Of a stretch of 64,000 nt of DNA, positions 1-9,821 are shown piece by piece (the stretch's first letter is position 1; each line of letters opens with the position of its first letter). Under the pieces are notes generated by a model. It saw nothing but the letters and a program-made list of their open reading frames with translations, ran no database searches and was not told where the DNA came from. This stretch comes from VAZQ01 sp963816745 (lineage in GTDB: Bacteria > Pseudomonadota > Alphaproteobacteria > Rhizobiales > Xanthobacteraceae), in assembly GCA_963816745.1 (NCBI GenBank), contig CAWFLQ010000006.1:434001-498000 (forward strand), in the 5' to 3' direction. A program made the position numbers and the translations under genes.

Positions 1-126
1 ACGCAATAAACTGACGCAAAGCGCGAGAGTTAACGTTCGGTTAAGAGATGCGGGCGAATTCCCGTTCAACTGATCGCTAAAGTCTAGCGGCGCGCTTAGC
101 GTGACCGTCATTTATCGACAATTAGA

Positions 127-366
127 ATGGAACTCATGTGGCGCGTATTGGTAACGACGTGGATTGTCTATGGCTGCGGCCACCCGGTTCTCGACGGGTA
201 CCGCCCGACTATCTTCGATCGGCCACTGCAGTCGTTCCATGAAAACGTGAACACCGCCGCGCAGGACGGCAAGAAGGGGCTCGCCTCGCTGACCGAGACC
301 CCCATGCGCTATCTCAGGGGCTTCGTCACCCGCGTGGATGCGCAGATGCGCTCGGACGAAAAATAA
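127..366 (+). CDS. small hypothetical protein (79 aa)
   Basis: Short open frame of unknown function; I do not recognise a family. The first 20 residues are moderately hydrophobic (MWRVLVTTWIVYGCG) and include a Cys, so it may be membrane-attached or a lipoprotein-like product. The rest is hydrophilic with no motif. The start could be 127 or the ATG at 136; neither has a strong ribosome binding site. It is convergent with the RNase T2 gene that ends at 424. The sequence before it (1-126) is more AT-rich than the coding regions, as expected for a promoter. Confidence 0.5.
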   Translation: MELMWRVLVTTWIVYGCGHPVLDGYRPTIFDRPLQSFHENVNTAAQDGKKGLASLTETPMRYLRGFVTRVDAQMRSDEK

Positions 367-423
367 CGGAATTCCGTCGCTCGGCGTGCGGCCTCGCTCC
401 TCGATCGCCCTCGTCCCGCTGTC

Positions 424-1146
424 CTACCGCGTCAGCGCGGCGCTGCCCCCGCGCATCGGCGGCATGACGACCTTGTCGCGGCGACAGGCGCGGGCATCGA
501 TCTCGGGGCACGATCGAAAACGAAAATCCTTGCCCATGCAGATGCGCACCTCGCCCAGCCGCCGGCTGTCGCAGGTCACCGCGATGGCGTCGCGCGCCAG
601 CCCGGGGTTGGTCTGGACGAAGGCGTCCTCGACCTCGTCGGGCGTGACCATCAGCGGCTCTTTCAAGTCGAGATAGGCGTCCGGGATCTTCACCAGCGCG
701 CGCACCTTGCGCACGTTCTCGAAATAGGCGTTCGGGTTGAGGCCCGAGCAGGTGCCGTGCTTGTCCCATTCATGAAAGATCAGCCGCGGCGACGGCATCA
801 GATCGAGCATGGAGGAGACGATGTTGCGGTCGAGCCGCGGCGCCGGCTGCTGGCAGAACTCCGGAAAGCCTTTCTCGTATTGCGGCCACAGGCCGTGCAC
901 GACGAATGAGTATGGGCGCCCCGCACATTGCTGCTGCGGCGGCGTCCCGCGTTCGCCGGCCGCCTCGCAGAACGACGGCGACCAGGACAGCGCCAGCACA
1001 TAAAAATCGAACTGGCCGGCCTGGTTCTGGCGCCGATCCTGCGCCGAGGCCGCGCCTGCGATACCCGCGACGCCGACCGTCACCCACACGACGACCGCAG
1101 AAAAAGCCGAGCAAAGCGACAACGCACGAGCGGCAAGGCGAACCAT
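424..1146 (-). CDS. ribonuclease T2 family protein, secreted
   Basis: Predicted exported endoribonuclease that cuts single-stranded RNA through a 2',3'-cyclic phosphate. Residues 1-36 form a signal peptide ending in ASAQD. Both conserved active-site segments are present: CAS I as FVVHGLWPQY (81-90, His84) and CAS II as HEWDKHGTC (125-133, His125, Glu126, His130). The 240-residue length is normal for the family. Several Cys residues could form disulfides in the periplasm. It is likely to scavenge or degrade RNA outside the cytoplasm. It stands alone between small secreted proteins, with no partner visible. The function assignment is secure; the physiological role is inferred. Confidence 0.93.
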   Translation of the reverse strand: MVRLAARALSLCSAFSAVVVWVTVGVAGIAGAASAQDRRQNQAGQFDFYVLALSWSPSFCEAAGERGTPPQQQCAGRPYSFVVHGLWPQYEKGFPEFCQQPAPRLDRNIVSSMLDLMPSPRLIFHEWDKHGTCSGLNPNAYFENVRKVRALVKIPDAYLDLKEPLMVTPDEVEDAFVQTNPGLARDAIAVTCDSRRLGEVRICMGKDFRFRSCPEIDARACRRDKVVMPPMRGGSAALTR

Positions 1147-1458
1147 CGATACCCCCCATCAAATACGCAACATCGAGGCTTGTAAGTCGAAGTGTCGTAG
1201 TGGCCTCAAGTCTGGTGGCTGCAAGTCAGTTCTGGTGGCTGCAAGTCTCCGAGATTACTAGACCGGAGCCGACCTGAACTAGATCGAGTTCTAAACAAGA
1301 GCGTGCCTAGTCAAGATCAAGTCTTGCGAGGATGCCGAGACCGTACCAGGGCAGCGTGAACATTTCAAGAACAAAATAGAAACAAAAGAAGTCCGGAGAT
1401 CAAACCCCGTCGCCACCCGGCCGCGAGAGCCTAGTCAATTCGCGCGCGAGCAATTCGC
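1147..1458. other. intergenic region upstream of RNase T2
   Basis: About 310 bases without a credible gene. It lies upstream of the minus-strand RNase T2 gene and downstream of the minus-strand gene ending at 1459. The middle (about 1255-1395) is relatively AT-rich and probably holds the RNase T2 promoter. A short direct repeat at 1211-1247 is listed separately. Confidence 0.5.
1211..1247. repeat. short tandem repeat, 2 copies, period 20
   Basis: The 17-base unit TCTGGTGGCTGCAAGTC occurs at 1211-1227 and again, identical, at 1231-1247. It lies upstream of the RNase T2 start. Function unknown; it may be simple slippage or paired protein-binding sites. Confidence 0.7.
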
Positions 1459-1917
1459 TTACGGCTTCGCCATCTTGCAGGCAGGGTTGTAGGACCAGTT
1501 GCGATCGAGCCCCACGACGCACCACTCGACACCCCAATTGGCGCCGATCATGCCGGTGTCCTCGCCGATCGAGTAGTGGATGGGGTGCTTGCGCCCGTCG
1601 GAGACCTCGACCACGCCGCTGCAGAAGCGGCGCGGGATGGTGTTGGCGTGCCAAGCGCGGAACGCGGTCTCGCGGATCTGCTGGAAATTGAGGATCTTGA
1701 GGTCGGTGTTCCAGAAGGTGTTTTCCTTCTGATTGAAGCGTATCGAGATCTTGCTCACGACATCAGGATAATCGCACGGCGGCAGCACGCCATCGTTGCG
1801 CGGCCCCGACAGATAGAAGTTCATCTCCAGCCAGCTGGCGGCGCCGGCCGTGCCCGCCGGCAGCGCACCCAGCATCAGCGCGAGCGCGGACGACAGCATC
1901 AGGGCGCGGCCGGACAT
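1459..1917 (-). CDS. conserved exported protein of unknown function (152 aa)
   Basis: Small secreted protein of no assigned family. I chose the start at 1917 rather than the longer frame because an AAGGAG ribosome binding site lies about 10 bases before it, and the first 27 residues then form a clean signal peptide (hydrophobic core LSSALALMLGALPAG, cleavage after AGAAS). The mature part is rich in aromatic residues and has four Cys (in PPCDY, FCSG, EWCVVG and PACK), which suggests disulfide-stabilised folding in the periplasm. It stands alone and is divergent from the next gene. Confidence 0.75.
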   Translation of the reverse strand: MSGRALMLSSALALMLGALPAGTAGAASWLEMNFYLSGPRNDGVLPPCDYPDVVSKISIRFNQKENTFWNTDLKILNFQQIRETAFRAWHANTIPRRFCSGVVEVSDGRKHPIHYSIGEDTGMIGANWGVEWCVVGLDRNWSYNPACKMAKP

Positions 1918-2333
1918 GGTCGGACTCCTTGCGAGATAGTTCGGAGGACGGTGACCTCCCACCCCGGCGGAATCAAGATGTCCACAGGACGTGACGGCAA
2001 GAAAACGCCGCTGTGGCGTTCCGGCCACGCACCGTCGCGAACTGAACTTGCCGGCTTCCGATGCGGCTTTCACAATTATCGGAAGAAGCCTGTACTATTA
2101 TGGCGCCGTTTCAGGGGCTTACCCGCGAATCGAGCGTGGCTTACGTCGCTACCGCTCGCGCCTGCTCGGGTCAACAAGCAACCGGTCGCAAAGGTGGCGA
2201 GCGCCTACGCCACATGACGAACACAAAGTCGGTGCCGATCGGCAACACTCCACGGCTTTCGCAGATGGTCCGGCTTTCCCCACACCCATGAGCGGTTTAA
2301 GCTTCGCCTCGCCTGACAGGTGGCGGAGGCGTC
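1918..2333. other. intergenic region between divergent small secreted genes
   Basis: About 416 bases separate the minus-strand gene starting at 1917 from the plus-strand gene starting at 2334. It should hold both promoters. I see no credible gene or RNA. Short open frames across it have no ribosome binding site and no protein-like composition. Confidence 0.45.
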
Positions 2334-2666
2334 ATGACTCGCGAGGCTTGGTCCGTGATCGGGATCGCGCTGTGGAGCGTGATCGTGCTGGGAAACCCTG
2401 GCGCGCAAGCGCAGGTCTATCACGGCAACGACACCGGCGGGATCATCTCGTGGTCCTGCGAGAACGAGGCGATGGCGCAGCAGATCGCCGCCGAGTATTG
2501 CGCGCGCTGGGACAAATACCACCGCATCACCAGCGTGCACCGGCAGTACGGCGATTACATCGGCTTCAACTGCCTATGGTCGCCGCACGTCAACCGCTAT
2601 GCAATACCGGCGGTGGCAACGCGGAACACGTGCTCCTACGAGCGCCCAAGGCCGGTCTACAAATAA
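2334..2666 (+). CDS. small exported protein, hypothetical (110 aa)
   Basis: Unknown small protein with an N-terminal signal peptide (residues 1-26, hydrophobic core VIGIALWSVIVLG, cleavage near AQAQ). The mature part contains Cys residues in SWSCENE, EYCARW, FNCLW and NTCSYER, which could form two disulfides. A GGAGG ribosome binding site lies just before the ATG. Proteins of this kind are common as lone genes in Bradyrhizobiaceae-like genomes, but I cannot name a function. Confidence 0.75.
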   Translation: MTREAWSVIGIALWSVIVLGNPGAQAQVYHGNDTGGIISWSCENEAMAQQIAAEYCARWDKYHRITSVHRQYGDYIGFNCLWSPHVNRYAIPAVATRNTCSYERPRPVYK

Positions 2667-2788
2667 TTGCGGCGCCGATTTTGTCGGCGTAGCCCGTCGC
2701 CGCCTACCGTTCTGCCATTATTTCCACACACTGCCGGACTTCCTCCCCGATGCTGGCCCGATTGCGCCGGCATTACCGGGAGGCCTCC

Positions 2789-3335
2789 ATGCAAGCACGC
2801 CTGTCGCTCATTGCTCTTGCCCTCGTCTGTGCCACGCCGGCCGCGGCGCAGGATCTGCCGCGCCCGCAAGGCGGGGCTGTGGGAGATCAAGATGACGACC
2901 GAAGGACACGGTATGCCGCCGACGACGTCGGAGCATTGCATCGACGCCGAGACCGACAAGCTGATGAGCTCCATCGGCGACAACATGCGCCAGGACATGT
3001 GCTCGAAGCGGGACGTGAAGAAGGTCGGCAGCACCATCGTCGTCGACAGCGTCTGCAAGTTCGGACCGATGACGATCACCTCGCAGGCCGTCGCCAGCGG
3101 CGACTTCAACAGCGCCTATAGCGTGAAGGTGACGTCGAAGCGCGAGGGCGGCCCGACGCTTCCGGGCTTGCCGGCCGACGGCAAGTCCAGCATGTCCATC
3201 GACGCCAAGTGGATGGGCGCCTGCAAGGCCGACCAGAAGCCCGGCGACATGATCGTGGCCGGCCGCAAGCTCAACGTCCGCGACATGCAGAACATGCCCG
3301 GGATGCCGGGCGCACCGCCGGCGCAGAAGAAGTAA
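2789..3335 (+). CDS. DUF3617-type exported protein (frameshifted)
   Basis: Periplasmic protein of the DUF3617 type. A GGGAGG ribosome binding site precedes the ATG at 2789. The first 21 residues are a signal peptide ending AAAQD. The family hallmark KAGLWEIK follows at once but in another frame, so one extra C is present near 2867. After that the frame stays open to 3335, with Cys residues in EHCID, DMCSK, SVCKF and GACKA as in the family. The C-terminus is Met/Pro-rich (NMPGMPGAPP). Function of the family is unknown. The break is probably a sequence error. Confidence 0.8.
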
Positions 3336-3336
3336 T

Positions 3337-3447
3337 GTACGGTTGGGTCGAGCAGCATCAAGTTCTTGTAGGTTCGGGTCGAGCTTGCGAGACCCAACGT
3401 TTCGTGGCGGGATGTTGCGGTCTCGTGAAGAACTCGACCCAACCTAC
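3337..3447. repeat. palindromic intergenic repeat, GGTTGGGTCGAG family, copy 1
   Basis: Imperfect palindrome bounded by GGTTGGGTCGAG and its complement CTCGACCCAACC, with inner arms GAGACCCAAC and a degenerate partner. It fills the gap between the convergent DUF3617 gene and hisS. Two better-preserved copies are at 16410-16497 and 57100-57185. The family probably acts as a bidirectional terminator or is a REP/MITE-like mobile repeat. Confidence 0.8.
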
Positions 3448-3449
3448 GA

Positions 3450-4936
3450 TCACTTCACGCTGTGGCGCGCCAGCACCTTGCGCACCGCGTCGACCAGCTC
3501 GCTTTCCTTGACCGCGAACTGCGCCTCGGCCTGTTTCTTCAGGTAGTCGTCGCGGTCCTTGCTCAAGCCCGCGATCTCGGCGCCGAGGATGAGGTCCTTG
3601 ATCTGGACCTCGCCCTTGGCCTTCTCGTCGCCGCCCTGGATGACGACGCAGGGCGAGCCGCGCTTGTCGGCGTATTTCATCTGCTCGCCGAAGTTCTTCG
3701 GGTTGCCGAGATAGAGCTCGGCGCGGATGCCGGCGTCGCGCAGCGACGCGACCATGCGCTGGTAGTCGGCGATGCGATCGCGGTCGAACACGGTGACCAC
3801 GACCGGTCCGGGTCCAGCCTTGCCCTCGAGCTTGCCGATCAGCGTGAGCGCCGCCTGCAGGCGCGAGACGCCGATGGAGAAGCCCGTCGCCGGCACCGGC
3901 TCGCCGCGGAAGCGCGAGACGAGCCCGTCGTAGCGTCCGCCGCCGCCGACCGAGCCGAAGCGAACGGGGCGGCCTTTCTCGTCCTTGGTTTCGAGCAGAA
4001 GTTCGACCTCGTAGACCGGACCGGTGTAGTATTCGAGGCCGCGCACGACGGACGGATCGATCTTGACGCGCTCGTCGTAGCCGGCGGCCGAGAACAGCGC
4101 GGCCAATCTCATCGAGCTCGCTTGCGGCCCTGCCGATCGCGCTGTCCGACAGATCGCACTTCGATTCGCGACTTGCCCTTCGGTCGGACAGTTCGAGCAC
4201 GCTTATCGATTGCTCGACCGAAGCATCAGGCCTGCACCTTTCGTGAAATCGCCACTCTCGTCCTTGCGGCCTTCGCCCAGCAAATCGCGAACGCCGTTCG
4301 GCCCAAGGCGATCGAGCTTGTCGATCGCGCGCAGCACCGTGAGCCGCTTTCCAGCGTTCGCTTCGCCGCCGAGCCCGATCGACTCCAGCACGCCGTCGAG
4401 CACCTTGCGGTTATTCACCTTCACCACATAGCTGCCGCGCGGAATGCCGAGCGCCTCCATCGTGTCGGCCGCCATCATGCAGATTTCGGCGTCCGCCGCC
4501 GGCGAGGCTGAGCCCACCGTGTCGGCGTCGAACTGCATGAACTGACGGAAGCGGCCCGGGCCCGGCTTCTCGTTGCGGAACACCCAGCCCTCGCGGTAGC
4601 TGCGATAGGGCTTGGGCAGCGCGTCGAAATTCTCCGCCACGTAGCGCGCGAGCGGCGCCGTCAGGTCGTAGCGCAAGCTCAGCCACTGCTCGTCGTCGTC
4701 CTGGAACGAGAACACGCCCTCGTTCGGCCGGTCCTGGTCGGGCAGGAATTTGCCGAGCGCGTCGGTATATTCGATCGCCGGCGTCTCCACCGGCTCGAAG
4801 CCGTAGCGCTCGTAGACCTCGCGGATCGTCTCCAGCATGCGCCGCGTGGCCGCGATCTCGGCCGGGCCCGCGATCGGCCAGCCCGCGCGGCAGGCGCGCC
4901 TTGAGCTTGTTGGATTTGTTGGGCTTCGTCGGCCAT
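3450..4936 (-). CDS. hisS: histidyl-tRNA synthetase (frameshifted)
   Basis: Class II aminoacyl-tRNA synthetase that charges tRNA-His. The pieces lie in three frames but are collinear: start MAD with the KLKARLPRGL segment, motif 1 region with ETPAIEYTDALGKFLPDQ, motif 2 with YREGWVFRNEKPGPGRFRQF, the HisA motif as PSVVRGLEYYTGPVYE, motif 3 as GSVGGGGRYDGL, and a C-terminal anticodon-binding domain ending at 3450. Total span matches a 495-residue alphaproteobacterial HisS. Frame changes fall near 4925, 4875, 4229 and 4108. The gene is essential, so the breaks are very likely sequence errors. It is divergent from the aminotransferase at 5024, with 87 bases between. Confidence 0.92.
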
Positions 4937-5023
4937 TTCGGTCTACATTCTCGGAGACGCGGGTTGGTAGCAGCCGCACTGCGGAGCGGCAAGCGGACGT
5001 GAACAAGCGAGCGAGGAACAACC

Positions 5024-6368
5024 ATGCCTTCTGCACCGGCCACGCAGAGCAACCGCCGTCCCCAACGATCTCGAAGCCTATTGGCTGCCGTTCACGGCCA
5101 ACCGGGCGTTCAAGGCCGCGCCGCGGCTGATCGCCCGCGCCAAGGACATGCATTACTACACGCCCGACGGCCGCGCCGTGCTCGACGGCGCCGCCGGGAT
5201 GTGGTGCACCAATGCCGGGCACAATCGCGATCCGATCGTGGCGGCGATCCAAGCCCAGGCCGCCGAGCTCGACTATGCGCCGGCGTTCCAGTTCTCCCAC
5301 CCGAAGGCCTTCGAGCTGGCGAGCCGCGTCGCCGCGCTCGCGCCCGGCGATCTCGATCACGTGTTCTTCTGCAACTCCGGCTCCGAGGCGGTCGACACCG
5401 CGCTCAAGATCGCGCTCGCCTATCACAACGTGCGCGGCGAAGGCGCGCGCACCCGCCTGATCGGACGCGAGCGCGGCTATCACGGCGTCGGCTTCGGCGG
5501 CATCTCGGTCGGCGGCATCGTCGCCAACCGCAAGTTCTTCGGCTCGCTGCTCGCCGGCGTCGACCATCTGCCCACGACCTACAATCGCGAGCAGCAGGCG
5601 TTCAGCAAGGGCGAGCCGGACTGGGGCGCGCACCTGGCGGACGACCTCGAGCGCATCGTCGCGCTGCACGACGCCTCGACCATCGCAGCCGTCATCGTCG
5701 AGCCGATGGCGGGCTCGACCGGCGTGCTGCCGGCGCCCAAGGGCTACCTGCCGCGGCTGCGCGCGATCTGCGACAAATACAAAATCCTGCTGATCTTCGA
5801 CGAGGTCATCACCGGCTTCGGCCGGCTCGGCCACGCCTTCGCCGCCGAACGCTACGGCGTCGTGCCCGACATGATCACGTTTGCCAAGGGCGTCACCTCC
5901 GGCACCGTGCCGATGGGCGGCGTGATCGTGCGCAAGGGCATCTACGACGCCTTCATGCGCGGCCCCGAGCATGTGGTCGAGCTGTTCCACGGCTACACCT
6001 ATTCGGCGCATCCGCTCGCCTGCGCGGCCGGCCTCGCTACACTCGATCTCTATCGCGACGAGAACCTGTTCGAGCGCGCGAAGAAGCTCGAGCCCATCTG
6101 GGCCGACGCCGCCATGGGGCTCAAGGGCCTGCCGAACGTGCTCGACATCCGCTGCGTCGGGATCACCGCCGGCATCGACCTCGCGTCGCGTCCCGACGCG
6201 GTCGGCAGGCGCGCCTACGACGCCATGGTGAAGGCGTTCAACGAGCAGAACCTGACCCTGCGCGCGACCGGCGACACCCTCGCGCTCACGCCGCCGCTGA
6301 TCGCGAGCGAACGCGAGATCGACGAGATCTTCGCCAAGGTGGCGACGGTGATCAAAGCGGTGGCTTAG
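5024..6368 (+). CDS. omega-amino acid--pyruvate aminotransferase, class III (frameshifted near start)
   Basis: PLP-dependent class III transaminase, probably moving the amino group of beta-alanine or another omega-amino acid to pyruvate. Visible features: N-terminal NDLEAYWLPFTANRAFK, GMWCTNAGHN, the cofactor-phosphate loop NSGSEAVDTALK, the PLP-ring Asp segment IFDEVITGFGR, and the Schiff-base Lys in TFAKGVTSG. One extra C near 5062 separates the first 13 codons from the rest. The last 406 residues are intact. Substrate choice is inferred from overall resemblance to the beta-alanine:pyruvate group. Confidence 0.88.
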
Positions 6369-6375
6369 GCCGCTG

Positions 6376-6480
6376 GTAGGGTGGGTAAAATCGCCTGACG
6401 TGTCATAGCCGCGTGGGCAAAGGCGCCACGCGATTTTGCCCACGCGGAAACAGCACAGGTCGCGCCGTTGCCCACCCTAC
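6376..6480. repeat. nested palindromic repeat between convergent genes
   Basis: Outer arms GTAGGGTGGG (6376) and CCCACCCTAC (to 6480) enclose an inner palindrome with arms CCGCGTGGGCAAA and TTTTGCCCACGCGG (about 6409-6447). It starts eight bases after the aminotransferase stop. It also contains the stop codon and the last 20-odd codons of the glycosyltransferase on the other strand, so it overlaps coding sequence. Possible bidirectional terminator or inserted MITE-like repeat. Confidence 0.85.
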
Positions 6481-7981
6481 AAACGAGGCAAACGCCGGCT
6501 GCGGCCGCAGGATCGCCCAGCCGACGGTGAGCGTGCCCTCGCCGCGGCGGAACGGCAGCGTGAACGGCGGCTGCACCTGGGCATCGCCGGCGATGCCGCG
6601 CAGGCCGACCGGCATGACGGCGGGATCGCCGTCGGTCCACACCACGACGGCGCCCTTCGTCCGCAGGTCGCCGAGATCGATCCACGGGGCTCTGCGCGGG
6701 TTGCCGTCGATCAGCACCCGCGGCTGCTCGCGCGCATAGTGGGCGACGTTGCCGCCGTCCCACATGTCGCCGATCACGTAGACGAGCGGCCGCCCGGTGG
6801 CAGCGCGATAGCGGCGCGACAGTTCGTCCGCGAGCCGGTCGCCGGGATAGAAGCACGGCGCGATAGCGGTGGTCGATCCCCGGCAGCACGGCATAGCTCG
6901 CGACGAAGGCGGCGGCGAAGATCACGAACACCGCCGCCCAGACCGCGCCGACGCGCGCAAGACGCGCCGGCTCGATGGCGTTGCCCGCCGCGAGCACGAT
7001 CCAGAGCCCGAGAAACAGCCAGAGCGGATAGCCCCACATGGCGATGGTGCCGCGGCCGGTGAGCGCGGACAACACGGCGGTCGCCGCCGCCGGCCCGAAG
7101 GCGAGCAATGTTACGATCCGTCGGTCGAAGGCGTCGGCCGTGGATCCGTCGATTGGCGGCGCCTTCGGCCGCGGCCACACCAGCGCCGCGGCGATCAGCA
7201 GCGCCGGCACCATGAAGGCCAATTGGCTGACCAGGAACACGATCGGATGCCAGATGTGATCGACCAACCCGCGGGTCGGCGCGGCGCGCGCGCTGGCATA
7301 GGCGAAGGGCAGGAAATCGTTGCGCACCAGCCAGACCAGATGCGGCGCCATGACGATGAGCGCGACCGCGAGCGCGATCCACGGTCCCGGCGTCGCCAGC
7401 GCCTTGCGCGCATCGCGGTCGGCGATGAGGAACAGCGCGAGCGGCGCCGCCAGCACGATCACGAAATACTTCGCCCACAGCGCGAGCCCGATGGCGAGGC
7501 CGAGCAACAGCCAGTGGACCATGCGTCCGCGGCGCAATCCGGCGTGGAAGGCGTAGCCGGCGAGCGCCCAGAGCGGCAACTGGATCACGTCGTGATTGAA
7601 CTTGGCAGCGGTGAAATGGAAGTAGTGCAGGCCGTCCAGAAACAGCACGGCGACGAGCGCGCCGGACGCGCCGACCAGCGGCCGCGCCGTCGCCCAAACG
7701 GCCACGAAGGCGGCGATGACCGCGACCTGTGCAAGCGCATAGTAGGCGGCGTCCACCCCCACCAGCCGATGGACGATCTCGATCAGCCACCAGGGCAGCG
7801 GCGGCAGCTTGTCGTAGCCGAGCTGCCATTCGCGGCCGTAGGTCAGGGCCTCGATGAGGTCGAGCGGCAGATTGGGATAGAGCAGCGCCGGCAGCGCGGT
7901 CCAGAGGACAAGATGCAGGGCCAGGAACGCGGCAAAGGCCGCCTGCGGACGGCGCTCGATGGTGGCGATCAGTCCCGACAT
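6403..7981 (-). CDS. ArnT/PMT-family (GT39-like) membrane glycosyltransferase (frameshifted)
   Basis: Polytopic inner-membrane transferase that probably uses a polyprenyl-phosphate sugar donor. The first extracytoplasmic loop has the family pattern LPLDLIEALTYGREWQLGYDKLPPL (written here as two parts: LPLDLIEAL and YGREWQLGYDKLPPL) with the acidic catalytic-type residues. About ten hydrophobic helices follow, including FLGLWIVLAAG and AAVFVIFAAAFVASYAVL. A single extra C near 6877 shifts the frame at YRAV-FYPGDRL. The periplasmic C-terminal domain continues (VYVIGDMWDGGN) to 6403. The extreme C-terminus is encoded by a palindromic repeat. Acceptor unknown; lipid A or cell-surface glycan is a family-based guess. 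Confidence 0.82.
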
Positions 7982-8174
7982 CGATACGGCAGGGGCCCGA
8001 CTTTGGAGGGGTTTGAATTAAAGGCGACGGACCGGGTTATAGCACCCGGATAGTGTGGCGCACCGGTCACCACCCGTGCACCAGTGTCCACCGGACCTCG
8101 CAAGATCGCTTGCGTGGGCGTTAGGCGTCATGTCATGGAGGTCGGGCGGTAGCAAGCGAATCACGCGGACCACC

Positions 8175-9716
8175 ATGATGCGTCTTGGTGCCATCTTTGT
8201 CGCCGTCTGCATGGTGATCATCGCGGGCTCGGCCAGCGCGACCCTCTATTTCTATCTGGGCGTCAGCGCTTCCGAGGCCGCCACCGTCGGTGTCGCCACC
8301 CTGACGGCGCTCGCCCTCTACAACACGGTCTCGACCCGCATGGGTCATCGAACGGCGGTCGGCCACCAGCTCGCCGACCTGTCCCGTGGCGTTGCCGAGC
8401 TCGCCCGCCAGGTGGCCGAGATGGGGCGGCGCCTGCCCGCCTTGGAAGGCAAGGTCGAGACCGCCCTCGACCGCACGCAGGCGGTCACCGACCCGCTCGC
8501 GGCCGAGATCGGCGAGCTCGGCACGCTGGTCAAGCAGCTCGCCGAGACCGTCGCCGCCCATCAGACCGCCATCGATGCGCTCGCGCGCGCGGCGGCTGCC
8601 GCCCCCGCCCCCCTCCGGCGGCTCCCGCCGCGCCGCCGGGCGTGCTCGCCGCCGAGGCGCTGGCGCAATTGCTCGCGGCCGCGCAGGCCGCGCCGGCAGA
8701 GGCTGCGCCACAGCAGCAGCCGGACGCGGAGCCCAAGGCGGAGACCAAGCCGAGGCTTTCCGCGTCCCTTTCCGCAGTCCCCGCCGACGTCCGCACGCCG
8801 GAGCAGGAGGCGGCGCTGGCGACGATCCGCGCCGCCGTCGACGCCAATCGCGTCGACCTCTACCTGCAGCCGATCGTGACGTTGCCGCAGCGCAAGGTCC
8901 GCTACTACGAGGCGATGTCGCGGCTGCGCAACGAGCGCGGCGAGGTGCAGCACGCGGCCGAGTTCATTCCCCTGGCGGAGAGCTGCGGCCTGATGCCGAA
9001 GATCGACAATCTCGTGATCTTCCGCTGCGTGCAGGTCGTGCGCCGGCTGCTGCTCAAGAACCGCGACATCGGCTTGTTCGTGCAACCTGTCCGGCTCGAC
9101 GCTCACCGATTCCGCGTTCTTTCCGCAGTTCCTCGAATTCCTCGACGCCAACCGCGCGATCGCGTCCTCGCTGGTGCTGGAGCTCACGCAGAGCGCCGTG
9201 CGCGCCATGGGGCCGATCGAGCACGAGAGCCTGGCGGCGCTGGCCGAGCGCGGCTACCGCTTCTCGCTGGACAACGTGGCGGACCTGCGCATCGAGCCGC
9301 GCGAGCTGGCCGAGCGCGGCTTCCGCTTCATCAAGGTGCAGGCGAGCCTCCTGCTCAACCGCGGCGGAGTATCCACCACGACCGACATCCATCCCGCCGA
9401 TCTCTCCGACCTGGTCGGCCGTTTCGGCATCGACCTGATCGCCGAGAAGATCGAGAGCGAGGGCAGCGTGGTCGATCTGCTCGACTACGACGTGCGCTAC
9501 GGCCAGGGCTTCCTGTTCGCGCAGCCGCGGCCGGTGCGCGCGGAGGCCCTGCAGGGGATCGCGGAGCGCTCCGACGTGGTCGCACGCGACGCCGGTCCGG
9601 CGGACCAGCCCGCCGCCACCAACGCCGTGGCCCGCACCGCGATCCCGCCGGCGGGCGAGATCGGCAAAGGCGAGCGGACCACGGGCCTCGCCCAGCTCGC
9701 CCGTAGCAGAAGCTGA
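8175..9716 (+). CDS. TipF-like protein with degenerate EAL domain (frameshifted)
   Basis: N-terminal pair of membrane helices (IFVAVCMVIIAGSASATLYFYLG and EAATVGVATLTALALYN, each read in part), then a coiled coil rich in Ala/Glu (about residues 65-140), an Ala/Pro linker, and a C-terminal EAL fold. The signature positions are altered: EAM replaces EAL in YYEAMSRL, and SLDNVADL replaces the DDFGTG loop. It should therefore not hydrolyse c-di-GMP. This layout matches TipF, the c-di-GMP-binding flagellar positioning protein of Caulobacter. Frame changes occur near 8611 (one C missing) and 9083 (one extra C). Start chosen at 8175; an upstream in-frame start is possible. Confidence 0.75.
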
Positions 9717-9821
9717 GGGCCCAGGACCGACGGCGACAGAACGGGTGACAAGCCAGCGACAGCTGGTCTATCTGTCCCGGTGAACTCGTCCTCCGCTCCA
9801 CCCGTCCCCCTTTCAGATCCC

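Noticed and set aside
2061..2291. 76-residue plus-strand open frame between divergent secreted-protein genes
   Set aside because: No ribosome binding site and a composition unlike coding sequence.
4203..6443. Long minus-strand open frame (746 codons) through the aminotransferase
   Set aside because: Only its downstream end is real (middle of hisS). The rest is antisense to the well-conserved aminotransferase and has the Arg/Ala/Gly/Asp-rich composition of a GC-rich shadow frame.
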